64,000 nucleotides of DNA from Gammaproteobacteria bacterium (GTDB lineage: Bacteria; Pseudomonadota; Gammaproteobacteria; Steroidobacterales; Steroidobacteraceae). Each line of letters starts with the position of its first letter. Positions within the stretch are counted from its first letter, which is position 1. Positions 61,651 to 64,000 of this stretch are shown here, one piece after another. Location of the stretch: positions 353,341 through 417,340 of the forward strand of contig PKWJ01000018.1 in assembly GCA_003132025.1 (NCBI GenBank), read 5' to 3'. Under the pieces are notes generated by a model. That model was given only the letters and a program-made list of their open reading frames with translations. It was not told where the DNA came from and did no database searches. Both the position numbers and the translations under genes were made by a program.

Positions 61651-62466
61651 TTACGCCGGGCGCTCAAAGCCGGCCACTGTCGCGGCCCGATCCCATTCCA
61701 GCAGCGTCGCATACGACGCCTCGCTGACTTCGGCGAAACCGTCCAGCAGCAGAACATCCCCCAGCGGACCGAACCACGGGCGCGTTGCGGCATCGGCAAA
61801 GGCGGCGCGCAAGCCGGCGATCATCGGCGCGGGCGCACCGGCGGCGGCTACGAAAGCCGGCATCGGCGTTGTGGCGGTGGAGGTCAGCACCCGAATGCCC
61901 GCCGTGAGCTGCGGCGCGTGGCGGGCGATCAGCATGTGCCAGTAGGCGTCGAGCGGACCGACGTCGATGCGCCCGTCCCGCACGCTGTCGAGTACGTTGC
62001 GCGCGGTCACGAGGTTGGCCGCCATCTCGCCATACAGCGCCGGGCGCTCGGGCGTGCGGTAAGCGAGCAGATGGTGGCGAAACGCATTGAATCCGGATTG
62101 CGAGTGCGCCACGGTCCAGCCGGCGCGAGCGCCGAAGGTGTCCTCCAATGTCACGTAGGGCGCATCGCACCGCACGATCAGGTCGGTGCGATAGAGCGCG
62201 CGGCCAGCAGCCCACGGCGCCCGCGGAATCGGCGCCGCCAGCGGTATCACCGCCGCGAGCTTGAGTGCTATCGGAAAGCCGCACATGAATACCGATCCCA
62301 GATCGGCTCGCGACCATAGTTGCTCGAGCGGCTGCGGCGCCGGATAGCGCAGGTACCTGAACTCGACTCCGGCCTCGCCGCTGATGTGCTCGAGCAGCGC
62401 CCGCCAGGCCGCCTCCACCTCGGGCGTCACCGCATACATGCGCGCGTTCATGATCCAGTCGTTCAT
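61651..62466 (-). CDS. PhnD-like phosphonate/phosphate-binding protein without signal peptide
   Basis: A 271-residue protein of the PhnD/SsuA-like binding fold (PF12974): MNARMYAVTPEVEAAWRALL at the start, GSVFMCGFPIAL, SQSGFNAFRHHLLAY and DVGPLDAYWHMLI. There is no signal peptide or lipoprotein motif, so it is probably cytoplasmic, and there are no phosphonate permease genes beside it. It lies 24 bases downstream of the second mttB homologue on the same strand, suggesting a joint role in that enzyme's pathway. An alternative is a periplasmic protein whose true start is further upstream, but no such start is visible. Confidence 0.78.
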   Translation of the reverse strand: MNDWIMNARMYAVTPEVEAAWRALLEHISGEAGVEFRYLRYPAPQPLEQLWSRADLGSVFMCGFPIALKLAAVIPLAAPIPRAPWAAGRALYRTDLIVRCDAPYVTLEDTFGARAGWTVAHSQSGFNAFRHHLLAYRTPERPALYGEMAANLVTARNVLDSVRDGRIDVGPLDAYWHMLIARHAPQLTAGIRVLTSTATTPMPAFVAAAGAPAPMIAGLRAAFADAATRPWFGPLGDVLLLDGFAEVSEASYATLLEWDRAATVAGFERPA

Positions 62467-62490
62467 GTACGGCCCTCAGCCGGCCGGATG

Positions 62491-64000
62491 TCAGGCCGCG
62501 GCGACCAGTTCGGCGCTCCTGCGGGCCACGTAGGCGGCGATCGCCTCTCTTATAGCCGGGTCGAGCGGCGGCGGAACGTAATCGGCCAGGGTCTTCTTCC
62601 AGATGATCGTCGCCCGCTCGGTCGCATTGCGCGCGCCGGCATCGGTCCAGTTCTCGAAATTCGACCAGTCCGACAGCAGCGGCCGATAGAACGCGGACTC
62701 GTAGCGCGCCAGGGTGTGCGACTCGCCGAAGAAATGTCCGCCGGCGGCGACGCCCTTGATGGCGTCGACGGCCAGGTCATCGTCGCTGAAGCTGACCGGC
62801 CTGAGGATCTCGGCCCAGCTGCGCAGCAGTTCGGCGTCGACGATGATCTTCTCCAGCGACGCCGACATGCCGCCCTCGAGCCAGCCGGCGGCGTGATTGA
62901 TCAGGTGACTGTGGCTGAGTATTGCCGCCTGCAGCGAGAAGGCCGTCTCGTACGTGGATTGCGCGTCCACCACCGGCGAGGCGTTCACTGCGCTGGTGCG
63001 AACCGGAAGCTTGAGGCGCCGCCCGATCTGCGCGCTGGCCATGATCGCATTGACGTATTCCGGCGTGCCGAACGCCGGCGAACCGGTGCGCATATCGACG
63101 TTGGAGGTAAAGCCGCCCATCACGCACGGAGTGCCGGGGCGCAGCATCTGGCACAGCGCGACGATGCCCATGGCCTCCGCGGTCTGCTGCACCAGCGCAC
63201 CGGCCAGCGTCACCGGAGCCATCGCCCCCATAAGCGTGAACGGCGTGATGACCACGCACTGGCCATGGCGCGCCATTACCATGATGTTGTCGAGGATCTC
63301 GGCGTCGACGCGCCGCGGCGAATTGACGTTGGTGACCGTCATCAGCGTCGGGCGCGACGCCAGCTGCTCGATCGTGCAGCCGTGCTCGATGGCCGACATC
63401 GCCAGCGCGTCTTCCGCCTGCACCCCGCCGACGCCGCGTGCCGCCCAGACGATGTCGGCGCATTCGATGTGCGCCTGGTAGGTCGCCAGGTGACGAGTCA
63501 CCACCGGCACGTCGACCGGCTCGACCACGATACCGCCCTGCCAGTGCAGGATGCCGAGCGTGTGGGTGAGGCGCAGGATGTTGCGAAAACCCTCGATATC
63601 GCCGTAGCGGCGACCGCCCTCGCGGTCGCTGATGTTGGGTGCGCCGTGCACCGGTCCGAAATTCACCACGCTGCCGCCGACGTGCAGGTGCCGTTGCGGG
63701 TCGCGGGCATGCAGCACGAAGCGCTCGGGCGCGCGCGCCAGATGCGCCTCGACGATGTCACGCCCGAGACGCACCAGCTGCGTCTCTTCGTCCACCAGCG
63801 CACCGGCGCTGCGATACACCTCGCGCGCGGCGCTGCTGCGGATCTCCAGTCCCGCTTCTTCCAGGATGCGATATGCGGCGACCAGAATGCGCTCCACCTG
63901 CTCGGCGGTCAGGATTTCCAGCGGCGGAAAGTGGTTCGTGAGTCGCGGCAGCGGTGCCAGCGAGGGGCCGGTGGAGCGCGCAGCGCGCCCTCCTCCACGT
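62491..64000 (-). CDS. Non-pyrrolysine MttB-family methyltransferase (second copy, N-terminus cut by window edge)
   Basis: Second member of the MttB family in the window. The visible 503 codons run without a stop to the right edge, so the true start is outside. A GTG at 63895 could start a shorter form, but the sequence before it (RGGGRAARST and NHFPPLEILTAEQVERILVA) matches the N-terminal RGGGR pattern of the first copy, so the longer form is more likely. Family blocks include GGFTSNVDMRTGSPAFGTPE and HAAGWLEGGMSASLEKIIVD. It also lacks an in-frame TAG. The substrate is unknown and need not be that of the first copy. Confidence 0.85.
   Translation of the reverse strand, partial: RGGGRAARSTGPSLAPLPRLTNHFPPLEILTAEQVERILVAAYRILEEAGLEIRSSAAREVYRSAGALVDEETQLVRLGRDIVEAHLARAPERFVLHARDPQRHLHVGGSVVNFGPVHGAPNISDREGGRRYGDIEGFRNILRLTHTLGILHWQGGIVVEPVDVPVVTRHLATYQAHIECADIVWAARGVGGVQAEDALAMSAIEHGCTIEQLASRPTLMTVTNVNSPRRVDAEILDNIMVMARHGQCVVITPFTLMGAMAPVTLAGALVQQTAEAMGIVALCQMLRPGTPCVMGGFTSNVDMRTGSPAFGTPEYVNAIMASAQIGRRLKLPVRTSAVNASPVVDAQSTYETAFSLQAAILSHSHLINHAAGWLEGGMSASLEKIIVDAELLRSWAEILRPVSFSDDDLAVDAIKGVAAGGHFFGESHTLARYESAFYRPLLSDWSNFENWTDAGARNATERATIIWKKTLADYVPPPLDPAIREAIAAYVARRSAELVAAA

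Overview
The window is high-GC DNA, densely coded on both strands, from what looks like a gammaproteobacterium. The basis is the queA-tgt-yajC order, a dsbC/fdxA/xerD/zapE housekeeping set, an RraB-like protein and NAD-dependent 1600-residue glutamate dehydrogenase. I see no insertion sequences, prophage genes, CRISPR arrays or rRNA. One tRNA (Leu, anticodon CAA) lies just upstream of queA. The species cannot be named from sequence alone.

Layout. 1-17.6 kb is mostly housekeeping: yajC (cut by the left edge), tgt, queA, tRNA-Leu, a Nudix hydrolase, fdxA, dsbC, xerD, a PlsC-type acyltransferase, zapE, a 2-oxoacid dehydrogenase operon (E1 alpha, E1 beta, E2) coupled to NAD-glutamate dehydrogenase, gpmA, a membrane-anchored RraB-like protein and a [2Fe-2S] ferredoxin. 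17.7-21.6 kb is a minus-strand thiamine salvage operon under a TPP riboswitch: TonB-dependent receptor, YkoF-like protein, PnuT-type permease, thiamine-kinase-like phosphotransferase. 21.6-28 kb holds a PhzF-like protein, an HtrA-like protein that has lost its catalytic residues, a gamma-carbonic-anhydrase-like protein, an MFS pump, a degenerate beta-lactamase-fold protein and a double ABC ATPase. After these comes a 530-base gap with a strong minus-strand terminator that may end a small RNA.

28.4-33.1 kb carries regulators: a CHASE3 histidine kinase, a stand-alone receiver, a NarL/FixJ regulator and a sigma-54 activator without a receiver domain. They sit directly before a corrinoid-dependent methyl-transfer block at 33.5-41.2 kb. 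That block contains a non-pyrrolysine MttB-family methyltransferase, a corrinoid protein, a DUF1638 protein, a PF13769 protein, MetV, MetF, a pterin-type methyltransferase and a RACE-type corrinoid activator. 41.4-45.1 kb has a 3-hydroxyisobutyrate-dehydrogenase-like enzyme, an enolase-superfamily enzyme and an MFS carrier. 45.1-56.7 kb has a PotABCD-type transporter, a dimethylglycine-dehydrogenase-like flavoprotein and heterotetrameric sarcosine oxidase (soxBDAG). 56.8-60.5 kb is an OpuC/YehZYXW-type quaternary-amine transporter. 60.7-64 kb has a membrane desaturase, a PhnD-like protein without a signal peptide, and a second MttB homologue cut by the right edge.

How it may fit together (inference). 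The 33-64 kb part looks like an island for stripping methyl groups from quaternary amines. An OpuC-type importer would bring in a betaine, an MttB homologue would move one methyl to the corrinoid protein, and the pterin methyltransferase would pass it to tetrahydrofolate. MetF/MetV would oxidise methyl-THF to methylene-THF. Dimethylglycine and sarcosine would then be oxidised by the flavoenzymes, which also yield methylene-THF. This joins a methyltransferase chemistry best known from anaerobes to oxygen-linked flavoenzymes in one locus. The true substrates of the two MttB homologues cannot be read from sequence.
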